This document shows, piece after piece, positions 45,547 to 54,196 of a DNA stretch of 64,000 nucleotides. The notes beneath the pieces were generated by a model that worked only from the letters and a program-made list of their open reading frames with translations, had not been told where the DNA came from and did no database searches. The translations under genes were made by a program, and so were the position numbers. Within the stretch, counting starts at the first letter, position 1; each line of letters starts with the position of its first letter. Source of the stretch: Streptococcus gallinaceus (lineage in GTDB: Bacteria > Bacillota > Bacilli > Lactobacillales > Streptococcaceae); contig NZ_JALJXU010000001.1 in NCBI RefSeq assembly GCF_024170225.1, positions 62,001-126,000 of the forward strand, given 5' to 3'.

Positions 45547-47556
45547 TTATGATTTTTTAGAGCCTGACTTGAAAGAAATCATGCCTAAAAGAATGCTCAA
45601 ACCAATCAATGGCAAAATAGTGACGGCTTCTTGTCCTGTACGTGGCAAGACTTTTTTGTTTTTGCTGCTGTTTGTTTGATTTGGATTGGATGAAGAAACA
45701 CTTGGTTCAACTGGATCATCTGCTGCTGATGAAGTTGATGTTGATGTGCTAGTCGATGTCGATGTACTTGTTGAAGTAGAAGTTGATGTTGAGCTTGATG
45801 AAATTGGAGGTGTATCTTTTTTGTCCAACTTAGCCACCTCATCAGCTGTCATATAAGTTTTCACTTTTTGAGCAGGAACAGTAACAGCATGTCCTTTGCT
45901 TTCGAGGTCTTTGATATAGTTGACAAAGGTTTCAGTGTCAGAACTAATCGCGCCAGCCAAGTTTTTGCCAACAAATCCCTTGAAGCCATCACCTCCGCCA
46001 AACAAGAAGTCGTTAATGACCACTTTATAGCTGGCGTTAGGGTCGAGTTCTGTACCGTCACTTTTGTAGACCTTGGCGATTTTATATGGTTGAGCAGGAT
46101 TGTCTTGGTCTGTATAGATGTAGTGAAGTCCAGAGATTTGAAGGAAGTATTTTTCCTCTTCATCGTATTGTTGGTTGAGAACATCGATGATATCTTGGCC
46201 TGTCATATCCACGATTTGCAGGATATTGCCAAAAGGTTGCACCTTTTGAGCAGCTCCCCAAGTGATGGCACCATCTGCCTGGACATCAAGGTCTGCACGG
46301 ATACCACCGTTATTGGTCATGGCAAAGTCAGCTGCGAAACCAGCCTGTCGTGCCATTTCTAACTGAGCAGTTGTAATCAACTTACCAGCGGGAGATTCTT
46401 TATCTTTATCAACTTCGCGACTGATGGTGTTTGCTGGAGTAGCAGTACCGATGCGAGCTTCTGTTACCGGCTTGATACGAGCGTCAGCATCATCGGCAAT
46501 GGCTTGGATAGTGGCATCAGGTGTCAAGCCACCATTTGGGTCAACGGCTTTGACTTCTGCAGTTGGTACGGCAGTAAAGTCATGGGTTGTCGTGTCAATG
46601 GTTCCAGTCACGTTTGCAAAGGCTTTGCCTTGAGAGGTTGCTTGCACAATGCGGGTGTTGCCAACTGTTCCGTTTGTATACATGTGGTTGTGTCCTGCGA
46701 AAACAATATCCACACTGTTTTCAGGGTCCATGGCTTGTACATTTTGCATGATAGCAGCCATTTCACCTTGTGCTTGGTCTGCTGAGCTAGTTGCTGGTAC
46801 GTGAGCCAATACAACGATGGCCTTCACGCCTTGGTCGCGTAATTCTTTGGAATACTTGACGATAGTTTCAGCTTCGTTGAGGAAGGTATAATTTTCGTAG
46901 TGTTTTTTCAGAACGAGGTTTGGAATTTCCCCTGTTACTACACCGATAAAACCAATTTTTTCTGTGCTGTTTCCAACTTGAATTTCCTTGATGTCATATG
47001 GTTTCCAGTCAGCAAATGGCATATTTCCGTTATCATCTACCACATTAGCAATGACGATGGTCTGTTGGCTGGCTTCGTGTGGATAGCTATCTACGACAGA
47101 ACCAAATTGACCTGGAGTAGGAGCTTGGCCAGTTAAGATACGGTGGAATTCATCTAGTCCTTCATCGAATTCATGATTTCCAAGCGTACCGTATTGGAAT
47201 TTCATGGCGTTGAATAGTTTGACGGTTGGTTCATCTTGCAGGAGACCAGAGTTGGCTGGGCTGGCTCCAACCATATCACCAGCCTGTACCCGAATGGAAG
47301 TACCGTTAGCATTTGTCGCTAAAAAGTTAGCCTCAGCTTGATTGAGGTAAGAGGAGAGAAGGGCTGCAGTACCTGCACCAGATACTTTTTGTCCATTTTC
47401 CAGATAAGCGCTGCCTGTTGTAGTTAGGACTCCGTGGAAGTCATTGACTCCTAAAATTTGAACAGGGACTTGGTCGGCAGCAATACCAGCACCAATCAAT
47501 CCGAGACTTAAAAGACTAAGTGCTAGGGCGGATTTTACACGATAATGTTTTTCCAT
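45547..47556 (-). CDS. Cell-wall-anchored 5'-nucleotidase / metallophosphoesterase
   Basis: 669 residues from MEKHYRVKSALALSL, preceded by GGAGAAA; the start at 47598 lies in the -10 region. Signal peptide (1-26), then metallophosphatase motifs GVNDFHG, GDMVGASP, LGNHEFDEG and GHNH, the C-terminal nucleotidase domain (NNGGIRADL, FGNILQIVDMTG), a Ser/Thr dipeptide run (about 45735-45800), and the sortase signal LPRTG near residue 637 followed by a hydrophobic helix and Lys tail. It releases nucleosides, probably adenosine, from extracellular nucleotides. Similar S. suis enzymes affect immune evasion. Confidence 0.92.
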   Translation of the reverse strand: MEKHYRVKSALALSLLSLGLIGAGIAADQVPVQILGVNDFHGVLTTTGSAYLENGQKVSGAGTAALLSSYLNQAEANFLATNANGTSIRVQAGDMVGASPANSGLLQDEPTVKLFNAMKFQYGTLGNHEFDEGLDEFHRILTGQAPTPGQFGSVVDSYPHEASQQTIVIANVVDDNGNMPFADWKPYDIKEIQVGNSTEKIGFIGVVTGEIPNLVLKKHYENYTFLNEAETIVKYSKELRDQGVKAIVVLAHVPATSSADQAQGEMAAIMQNVQAMDPENSVDIVFAGHNHMYTNGTVGNTRIVQATSQGKAFANVTGTIDTTTHDFTAVPTAEVKAVDPNGGLTPDATIQAIADDADARIKPVTEARIGTATPANTISREVDKDKESPAGKLITTAQLEMARQAGFAADFAMTNNGGIRADLDVQADGAITWGAAQKVQPFGNILQIVDMTGQDIIDVLNQQYDEEEKYFLQISGLHYIYTDQDNPAQPYKIAKVYKSDGTELDPNASYKVVINDFLFGGGDGFKGFVGKNLAGAISSDTETFVNYIKDLESKGHAVTVPAQKVKTYMTADEVAKLDKKDTPPISSSSTSTSTSTSTSTSTSTSTSTSSAADDPVEPSVSSSNPNQTNSSKNKKVLPRTGQEAVTILPLIGLSILLGMISFKSGSKKS

Positions 47557-47597
47557 ATAATTTTCTCCATTTTGAGATAAAGTGTAGTTCACAAACA

Positions 47598-47626
47598 ATT
47601 ATAACCTATAAAGCGGTATTATTCAA
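47598..47626 (-). promoter_or_regulatory. Promoter of 5'-nucleotidase gene
   Basis: On the minus strand TTGAAT (47626-47621), 17-base spacer, perfect TATAAT (47603-47598). Confidence 0.78.
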
Positions 47627-47695
47627 GATATTATTTTAAAATGGCGAACATTTTTGCTTTTTAAGTATATAAAATATGTATTTGTTCACCTTCTT

Positions 47696-47728
47696 AAAAA
47701 GAAGCTAGAGTTTTCTCTAACTTCTTTG
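47696..47728 (-). terminator. Terminator after endoglycosidase gene
   Basis: AAAGAAGCTAGAG (47698-47710) with CTCTAACTTCTTT (47715-47727), one mismatch; the A-run on the plus strand provides the U-run. Confidence 0.8.
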
Positions 47729-47736
47729 AGAGTGAA

Positions 47737-50700
47737 CTAATCTGCTTTACGCTTGAAGGGGAAGGCAAGTATTCCGAGGAAAACTCCTAAGAGAGAAAGG
47801 AGGAGGCTAGATTGGCTACCTGTTTTTGGTAAGCTTTCTTTTTCAGAAGTGACCAGATTGACCGTAGCTTTTTCAGCAGGTTTCATAGCGAGTGGCGTTG
47901 TCTTTGTTTCTGGTTTATCTGTTTTATCAGAAGGGGTATCTTGTGCTGGAGTGCGCGTAGTCTCCGTTTTATAGACAATACCATATTGGCTGAAATGAGC
48001 TGCAAAGAAGGTCAGTGTTTGTCCGTCTTGTGTAAATGGCAAGGATATTTTTCCCCCATTTTCAGAGAGATAGAAGACAGATGCGACTGTTTTTCCTTCG
48101 TCAATCGGGAGCTGCACCAAAGCAGGTTTTTGGATGTTGGTGACTTGATCGTCCTTATCTAGTAATTCAATATCGTACAGGTCATAGTCCATATTTGCCA
48201 GGCTTGCCTTGTCTGAAATTGGACGGACACGCAGGCTATTGATAGTAGAACTGTCTTCTTCGCTGACGCGGACCGAGACGTGTGTCGCAGGGTCGACAAG
48301 TGTTTTGGCTGTGACGGTATTTTTGGGGGTGTCCGGTTTGACAGGAGTAGGAGTTTCTTTACTTTTTCTGAAGCGGATCGCTAAAATATTGCTTTCCTCT
48401 TTTCCTTCTTCCTTGGTCCGGTAGTAAATCAAATCCCCCAAGTTTTCAGTATCAATGGCAGGCATAACCAATCGACCATCTTCCGTTGTCGTCATCGAAG
48501 CCACTTTTTGAGTTCCGAGTCGGTCTTTGTAAAGAGAGACTGTCAGGCCTTTTTTCACATCGGTAAAGGCAACTTGCAATTTGTTGTCTTTCATGATTTT
48601 GGCGTAGGCATGACTCATTGGGATGTTGAGGGATTCATCGTCAAATTCTTCGTACATTTTCCAGTTGTAAATCCGGATTGCGCCCCAAGGTGAGCCATTG
48701 TCCCGAGTGACGACATCCAAACGCCATTCTTGAGCGGTGATGGGTTTGTCTAGACGGACGTCTGTTACATGGTCTTTGTTGCCGCGGACTTTATGGGCTA
48801 GTTTCCATTCGCCAGTTTCCATATCTTTGTAATAGAGGTCGAAGTCGCGCGTGTTCATCTTACCGTCAGCTACAGATTCGCCTCCTGCACCGGCGTGTTC
48901 AACGACCCAGCGTTTGATAGTGCGGACTGTGGTTAACTTGATGTCTACGTGAGCTTGGTAGGCGTCAATACACCATTTGTCAGAGTTGCTGGTAATGGTA
49001 CCGTTTAGCATAGAGGTTTCTTGTTCGCTACCGTCTGTTGTTGGGTGAGAAGAACCTGTGACAACTGCGCCGAGGACGACATTTTCTGCGCGTGGTTTTG
49101 GCAGGCTGGTATCAGCTGTTTCCATGGTCCAGTCAAAGTCAAATGTAGTGGCTTCGGAACGTTGACCGTTTTGTCCAACTGCGATGACTTTTAGTGTTTG
49201 TTTCATCCCTTTGCTGTCTGCTGGGCGAGTCACCTTACTAAGATAGATAGTTGGGTTGGATGAAGCGGTGAGGATTTGCCACTGGTCACCATATTGTTGG
49301 TAGACTTCATAGTAAGCTGTCTTTTCACTTGGTGTGACTTGGACAATGGCTTCGGCTTCTTGTGCATTTACGAGACGTTGGTCTTTGACTTTAGCGCTAG
49401 CAGGTGCTGCGGGCTGTTGGTCATTTTCATAGATGGCCAATTGTCCGACATGTAAATTGAAATCCTCTGTTGTTTCTTTATTTTCGATAATCAGCTTGAT
49501 AGCGAAAATCTTTTGATTGGCGAGAGAAGAGAGGTCGACAACACTAGCAGTCCAGTCTTGGCCAGGAGTGAGGGTAAATTCTTTGAAGCTATTTTTGGCA
49601 TAATCTGCGGCTGTGCTGACTGCTACTTTTAGGTTGGCCCCTTGGCCGCCTTTGAGGGCAATTTTTAACTTGGTCTTATCTGTTGCCGTAAAGTTTGTGG
49701 AGTAGAGCATGATGTCATTGCGGTTATTTTCTTCCAATTTTCCACTAAATTGGATTGAATTTCCCCCATTTAAGGCATCGTCAAAGTCATATTTTCCTTT
49801 GAGAGCGGATTTTTTAGCTTCAATCCACCAGCGCCATGTTGGCAAAACTTCTGAAATAGAACGGTAATTCCAGCTATCTTTCTTGCTGACTTTTCCATCT
49901 ACAAACCATTGTTTACCATGGCCAGTATTGAAATAGGTGTTGAAAAGTGGGCTTGTAATAGGAGTTTTATCTCCGACAAAGCGAGCGATAGCAGACCATT
50001 CGTGGCTATCATCGGCTGTTTTTGGATTGCCACCTTCGCCGACCCAGAAAATCCCTTCTTGTTCATGGTAATCCGCTCCATCTTTTGAACGCCCCAAAAT
50101 AGAATCTGGAGTATAGAGTCCAAGCGAGAGAAGTGTTTTTTTATCTTTCCCAATCAAGGCTGCACGGTTAATGTAGGTTTTGTAAGAACTTTTTTGTAGT
50201 TCCAATCCAGCATAGGCATCGTAAGGATTACGTCCGTGTTCTTTCATGGTTTCGATGGTTTCATTGTTGGTAGATTTACTCCAGTTGAAATTCACAAAGA
50301 AGTGGTCAGATGGCAGCTCACCATTTGCATCTGGTTTGACAAAGGTATCATTTGCCTTGCTGACACCGTTGATGTGGTTGCGGTAACCAGAATTGGACAT
50401 GGCATCATACCAGGAGATACCAATGGGATAGTGTTGTTCTTTAGCATAAGCCTTAGTGTAGAGCATGAATTGGCGCATTTGTTCAGCTTTGCCAGCTAGC
50501 CCCCAACCGCTGGTTTCCTGGTTGATAAAGTAGCCGTCAAATCCATAATATTTTGCAATATCTACGATTTTCCGTGCAATTGGGAATGTCTTAGAGCCGG
50601 CGCTGTCTTCCTTTATAAAATCAAGGATTTTATCCTGGTCTTCTTGGCTATCTGACCAATTGAAGAAGAGTGTTCCGTAAATGGGAACTCCGTTTCGGTG

Positions 50701-51408
50701 AGCAGCATCGATGACGTCTGGTGAAGGAACGGGTCCATCCCAGAAAACCATGCTGTCCACATATTGCCAATAATCAAAGGCATAGGTTTTGAAATCATCT
50801 CCACCGACAGAGGCGTGGTTGCTATTTTTTGAATTCATGAGCGAAACAGCTTGCACCTTCGCATCTTTAGATGCAAGCGGATTGATGATTTCTCCTTTTT
50901 CACGTTTGGCTAATGGCACACTGGCCTTGTTGATAGCATCATCAGGACGAGCATCTGGTTGCCAATCCAAGATGTCATCATTTGTCTTGAATTTGACTTC
51001 TTTAGGACGGATGCTGCTAGTTCGCTCGGCATCGATAACTTCTTCAGTAGTTTTATCCGACTCGGCTGGTTTTGATGCAGTATCTGTGGTAGTAGCAGTG
51101 GCTGAATCGGTTGGAGTCGGCTCAGTTTTTTTCGCATCGGCAGAAGCGGGTTTGTCTTCTTCCTTATCAACTCCATCTTTGTCTCCCCCATTTACGTCAG
51201 AGGGCTCGTCTGTGGTTTCAGAGAGGGTTTCTGGTGCCAAGGTCCCTTCAGTAGAAACTGGTTTCTCTCCTTCTTTTGTAGTGGTAACTGCGGTGACGCT
51301 TCGGTCTGGTTGATGTTCTTCGGCGAGAATGTCTTGGGCTAAGGCTTGGTTCAAGGCAATCAATGACAAGCTAGACACACCTAAAACGAGCATTTTTTTC
51401 AATGTCAT
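47737..51408 (-). CDS. Cell-wall-anchored endo-beta-N-acetylglucosaminidase (GH85)
   Basis: 1223 residues from MTLKKMLVLGVSSLSL (ATG 51408, GGAGG upstream). Signal peptide (1-25), a Thr/Glu/Asp-rich linker (about 30-130), then the GH85 domain with GFDGYFINQETSGWG near residues 285-299. Asn and Glu there are the catalytic pair of EndoD-type enzymes. C-terminal beta modules follow (a carbohydrate-binding discoidin-like segment around 770-900), then LPKTG near residue 1193, membrane helix and basic end. It cuts the chitobiose core of N-glycans on host glycoproteins. Candidate CcpA control (see upstream site). Confidence 0.9.
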   Translation of the reverse strand: MTLKKMLVLGVSSLSLIALNQALAQDILAEEHQPDRSVTAVTTTKEGEKPVSTEGTLAPETLSETTDEPSDVNGGDKDGVDKEEDKPASADAKKTEPTPTDSATATTTDTASKPAESDKTTEEVIDAERTSSIRPKEVKFKTNDDILDWQPDARPDDAINKASVPLAKREKGEIINPLASKDAKVQAVSLMNSKNSNHASVGGDDFKTYAFDYWQYVDSMVFWDGPVPSPDVIDAAHRNGVPIYGTLFFNWSDSQEDQDKILDFIKEDSAGSKTFPIARKIVDIAKYYGFDGYFINQETSGWGLAGKAEQMRQFMLYTKAYAKEQHYPIGISWYDAMSNSGYRNHINGVSKANDTFVKPDANGELPSDHFFVNFNWSKSTNNETIETMKEHGRNPYDAYAGLELQKSSYKTYINRAALIGKDKKTLLSLGLYTPDSILGRSKDGADYHEQEGIFWVGEGGNPKTADDSHEWSAIARFVGDKTPITSPLFNTYFNTGHGKQWFVDGKVSKKDSWNYRSISEVLPTWRWWIEAKKSALKGKYDFDDALNGGNSIQFSGKLEENNRNDIMLYSTNFTATDKTKLKIALKGGQGANLKVAVSTAADYAKNSFKEFTLTPGQDWTASVVDLSSLANQKIFAIKLIIENKETTEDFNLHVGQLAIYENDQQPAAPASAKVKDQRLVNAQEAEAIVQVTPSEKTAYYEVYQQYGDQWQILTASSNPTIYLSKVTRPADSKGMKQTLKVIAVGQNGQRSEATTFDFDWTMETADTSLPKPRAENVVLGAVVTGSSHPTTDGSEQETSMLNGTITSNSDKWCIDAYQAHVDIKLTTVRTIKRWVVEHAGAGGESVADGKMNTRDFDLYYKDMETGEWKLAHKVRGNKDHVTDVRLDKPITAQEWRLDVVTRDNGSPWGAIRIYNWKMYEEFDDESLNIPMSHAYAKIMKDNKLQVAFTDVKKGLTVSLYKDRLGTQKVASMTTTEDGRLVMPAIDTENLGDLIYYRTKEEGKEESNILAIRFRKSKETPTPVKPDTPKNTVTAKTLVDPATHVSVRVSEEDSSTINSLRVRPISDKASLANMDYDLYDIELLDKDDQVTNIQKPALVQLPIDEGKTVASVFYLSENGGKISLPFTQDGQTLTFFAAHFSQYGIVYKTETTRTPAQDTPSDKTDKPETKTTPLAMKPAEKATVNLVTSEKESLPKTGSQSSLLLSLLGVFLGILAFPFKRKAD

Positions 51409-51459
51409 ATCTATCCTCCGTATTCCAATCAAGGAATCATAAAGTTAAAACTTCAAAAA

Positions 51460-51484
51460 GTAAGCGCTTACGATGTAAATTATA
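51460..51484 (-). promoter_or_regulatory. Endoglycosidase promoter with cre site
   Basis: A perfect palindrome GTAAGCGCTTAC (51460-51471), matching the cre core, lies just downstream of a minus-strand TATAAT (51484-51479). Binding there would block transcription by CcpA when preferred sugars are present. Confidence 0.78.
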
Positions 51485-51611
51485 GTATACTTTCTAAAAT
51501 AGATATATATCGATAGAAGGTCTTGTTAAGTTTGTGCAAAAAGATATTGAGTTTATTACGTATTTTATATTGGAAATATATATATGCACCCTTTCAGGGC
51601 GAGGTGCAACT

Positions 51612-51638
51612 AAAAAAACAGGGCTATTCCCTGTTTTT
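51612..51638 (-). terminator. Terminator after GIY-YIG gene
   Basis: AAAAACAGGG with CCCTGTTTTT around CTATT, at the end of the minus-strand gene. Confidence 0.78.
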
Positions 51639-51887
51639 GTGTTCTTGAATGTAGGCTAACTTAGCCTGTCGTGTTTTCTTTTTAAAGAGAGCTTCGGCGG
51701 ACATGGCGGCGTTTTTGCTGTCAAATTCTTTCCAGTAGAGAAGGGAGACAGGGAGGCGGGTTTTGGTGTATTTGGCCCCTTTTCCAGCATTGTGTGTTCG
51801 AATGCGGCGCTCTAAGTCTGTGGTATAGCCGGTGTAGAGGCTGCCGTCTGCGCATTCGACCACGTACATATAGGCCTTATTTTCCAT
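51624..51887 (-). CDS. GIY-YIG domain protein (UPF0213 type)
   Basis: 87 residues from [16 protein letters not shown]. The upstream in-frame start at 51938 is inside the neighbouring gene and less likely. The GIY-YIG nuclease core is visible: [18 protein letters not shown] (Tyr and Gly of the two motifs) and the catalytic-type Arg in ERRIRTHN. These small proteins are common, with no firm function. It overlaps the upstream methyltransferase gene by 11 bases, a conserved pairing. Confidence 0.88.
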   Translation of the reverse strand: MENKAYMYVVECADGSLYTGYTTDLERRIRTHNAGKGAKYTKTRLPVSLLYWKEFDSKNAAMSAEALFKKKTRQAKLAYIQEHKNRE

Positions 51888-52623
51888 AGTAAATCTCGTG
51901 GATTTCATCTGTATAATCGCCATTTTCTTTGTGGACAACCAAGGGTGGTAGAATTTTCAAGCCTTGTGTGGAGCCATCTTTGATGGCCTCAATCAAGAGC
52001 ATGTTGGCTTCTTTACTAGACTTGGGATAGACAAATTGAATCCGTTTGGGTGCCAAATTGTAGCCTTTCATGGTCTCTAGGATATCTAAAAACCGGTCTG
52101 GACGATGGATCATAGCCAGACGACCATTTGACTTCAAAACTTGTTGCGCAGTTTGGCAGATAGCGTCAAGATTAGTCGTGATTTCGTGCCGAGCCAGTAG
52201 ATAATGCTGGCTTTCATTAAGATTGGATTGCTCATCGACTTTGAAATAGGGAGGATTACAGAGAATGAGGTCCACCTGTGAACGCTCCATGTGCTGGGTC
52301 AGGTGACTCAGATCGTCCTTGATGACCGACACTTGCTCCTCTAGTTGATTGAGGGCGATAGACCTGCGATTCATATCAGCCAATCGTTCCTGAATTTCTA
52401 CCTGCACAATCCGTGCTTTTGTCATGGTGGAGGCAAAAAGTCCTACTGCCCCGTTGCCACTACAAAGGTCTACAATCAGCCCGTGGCTAGGTAATTTTGG
52501 AAAGCGAGATAGGAGGACGCTATCCACGGAGTAGCTGAAAACCTCGCGATTTTGAATAATTTTTACATCTGTTGAAAAGAGCTGGTCAATGCGCTCTCCG
52601 TCTAATAATACTTGGTTCGTCAT
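51877..52623 (-). CDS. tRNA1(Val) A37 N6-methyltransferase-like protein
   Basis: 248 residues. SAM-binding [13 protein letters not shown] near residue 50 and the N6-adenine methyltransferase motif LILCNPPYF (NPPY) near 120 place it in the TrmN6/COG4123 family. It probably methylates adenine in tRNA. The start ATG at 52623 lies near the divergent plsC promoter. It is followed by an overlapping GIY-YIG gene. Confidence 0.85.
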   Translation of the reverse strand: MTNQVLLDGERIDQLFSTDVKIIQNREVFSYSVDSVLLSRFPKLPSHGLIVDLCSGNGAVGLFASTMTKARIVQVEIQERLADMNRRSIALNQLEEQVSVIKDDLSHLTQHMERSQVDLILCNPPYFKVDEQSNLNESQHYLLARHEITTNLDAICQTAQQVLKSNGRLAMIHRPDRFLDILETMKGYNLAPKRIQFVYPKSSKEANMLLIEAIKDGSTQGLKILPPLVVHKENGDYTDEIHEIYYGK

Positions 52624-52690
52624 AAAAACATTATAGCATAGGACAGTGTGTCAGCAGAAAGAAAATTACTGAAAAAAAGTGGAAATATGA

Positions 52691-52696
52691 TATAAT
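52691..52696 (+). promoter_or_regulatory. -10 box of plsC
   Basis: Perfect TATAAT, 26 bases before the ATG at 52722. Confidence 0.6.
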
Positions 52697-52721
52697 AAAG
52701 AGTATTTGAAAAGGAGAGTAT

Positions 52722-53471
52722 ATGTTTTATTCATTTTTGAGAAATCTATTGGTCTTTCTACTCTGGGTAGTAAATGGCAATGTTCACTACCATGATAAGG
52801 AAAATATTTTACCCCAAGACGAGAACTATATTCTTGTCGCTCCCCATAAAAATTTTTGGGATCCGATTTTCCTAGGATTTGGTGCCGCACCCAAGCAATT
52901 TATCTTTATGGCTAAAAAAGAGCTCTTCAGCAACCGTGGTTTTGGTTGGTGGATTCGCAAGTGCGGAGCCTTTCCAGTTGACCGTGAAAATCCAAGTCAG
53001 GCTGTTCTCAAGTATTCGGTTAAAATGCTGAAAAAAAGCAATCGCTCTTTGGTTATGTTTCCATCGGGAAGTCGTCATAGTAGCGAGCTAAAGGGTGGTG
53101 TGGCCGTTATCGCCAAAACTGCGAAAGTTAAAATCATGCCTGCCAATTATGTCGGGCCAACTGCCTTGAAAGGTTTGCTGACGGGTGAACGTGTGGACGT
53201 CGTATTTGGCAATCCAATTGATGTTTCAGATATTAAACGCATGGATGAAGCAGGAATTGCAGAAGTCAATCGCCGTATTGAGTCAGAATTTCATCGTCTG
53301 GATGCACTGGCGACTTCCTATCAAACGACTAAAAAATTGAATCTGTTGACCTACATCTATCGAGTTCCAATTATCATTATCGTATTATTGGTCTTGTTGC
53401 TGACCTACCTTGGAAGCTATATCGCCAGTTTCTTCATCAATCCAGATATTAAATTAGAAGAAAAAAGCTGA
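52722..53471 (+). CDS. plsC: 1-acyl-glycerol-3-phosphate acyltransferase
   Basis: 249 residues. The acyltransferase motif HKNFWD (H-x4-D) is near residue 45, and FPSGSRHSS near 110 takes the place of FPEGTRS, with Ser replacing the usual Glu. A C-terminal hydrophobic segment (about 215-235) anchors it. It makes phosphatidic acid. It sits just upstream of comEA, as in other streptococci. GGAGAG precedes the ATG. Confidence 0.9.
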   Translation: MFYSFLRNLLVFLLWVVNGNVHYHDKENILPQDENYILVAPHKNFWDPIFLGFGAAPKQFIFMAKKELFSNRGFGWWIRKCGAFPVDRENPSQAVLKYSVKMLKKSNRSLVMFPSGSRHSSELKGGVAVIAKTAKVKIMPANYVGPTALKGLLTGERVDVVFGNPIDVSDIKRMDEAGIAEVNRRIESEFHRLDALATSYQTTKKLNLLTYIYRVPIIIIVLLVLLLTYLGSYIASFFINPDIKLEEKS

Positions 53472-53483
53472 GACTTTTGTCCA

Positions 53484-53508
53484 GTTTTTTTCTTTTTTTT
53501 TCCGAATA
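53484..53508 (+). promoter_or_regulatory. ComX (SigX) competence box before comEA
   Basis: TCCGAATA at 53501-53508 follows a long T-tract (53485-53500) and lies 20 bases before the comEA start. It differs at one position from the streptococcal cin box TACGAATA, and the T-tract is characteristic of such promoters. Confidence 0.75.
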
Positions 53509-53527
53509 GATAAAGCAGGAGGAGTTT

Positions 53528-54196
53528 ATGCAAGAAACAATTTTAGAATTTATCAAAGAATACAAGTGGCAGGCTGGTTTGGTCAGTTTGGCGGTGCTTG
53601 TCGGAGGTTTTATTGTCTTTAGTCAGCCGGATAAAAGTGAGCAACAATCCGTTCTAGTGGCAGCTGTTCCTAAAACTGAAATGACGAGTTCGTCCAGCTC
53701 TCAAAAAAAGGATAAGGAGGAAAAGTTAGATGAAAAGGGAAGCAGCACCATTCTGGTTGATGTCAAGGGAGCCGTTGCTAAACCCGGGCTCTATGAATTA
53801 AAGGCTGGCGCACGTGTAAATGATGCCCTCACAGCAGCAGGAGGCTTTGCTGCAAATGCAGACCAGAAGTCCATTAACCTAGCCCAAAAGGTGTCAGATG
53901 AAGCGGTGGTCTATGTCGCTGCTAGTGGGGAAAATATTTCGGTAGTGAATAGCTCGGCAAAGACGGATACGAGCAGCGCTGAAGCAGAATCAGCCGATAC
54001 GGATTTGGTTAATTTGAACACAGCGACAGAAGCTGATTTGCAGACTATCACAGGGATTGGAGCCAAACGAGCGGCGGATATCATTGCCTACCGAGAAGCT
54101 AATGGCGGCTTCAAATCCGTTGACGATCTCAACCAAGTTTCGGGGATTGGCGGCAAGACTCTGGAAAATATTCGTCCGTATGTCACAGTGGATTAA
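53528..54196 (+). CDS. comEA: ComEA, competence DNA receptor
   Basis: 222 residues. N-terminal membrane anchor (about 14-33), a Ser/Lys-rich linker, an SLBB-type domain (ILVDVKGAVAKPGLYEL near residue 75), and two C-terminal helix-hairpin-helix motifs (NLNTATEADLQTITGIGAKR and the following FKSVDDLNQVSGIGGKTL). It binds incoming DNA outside the membrane. AGGAGGAG precedes the ATG. It overlaps comEC by 17 bases. Confidence 0.95.
   Translation: MQETILEFIKEYKWQAGLVSLAVLVGGFIVFSQPDKSEQQSVLVAAVPKTEMTSSSSSQKKDKEEKLDEKGSSTILVDVKGAVAKPGLYELKAGARVNDALTAAGGFAANADQKSINLAQKVSDEAVVYVAASGENISVVNSSAKTDTSSAEAESADTDLVNLNTATEADLQTITGIGAKRAADIIAYREANGGFKSVDDLNQVSGIGGKTLENIRPYVTVD

Noticed and set aside
45606..45842. 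ORF rich in Gln/His on the minus strand in the 5'-nucleotidase gene
   Set aside because: A shifted frame of the Ser/Thr dipeptide linker preceding LPRTG.
50789..51313. 174-codon plus-strand ORF opposite the endoglycosidase N terminus
   Set aside because: A mirror of the Thr/Glu/Asp-rich linker; no ribosome site or recognised domain.
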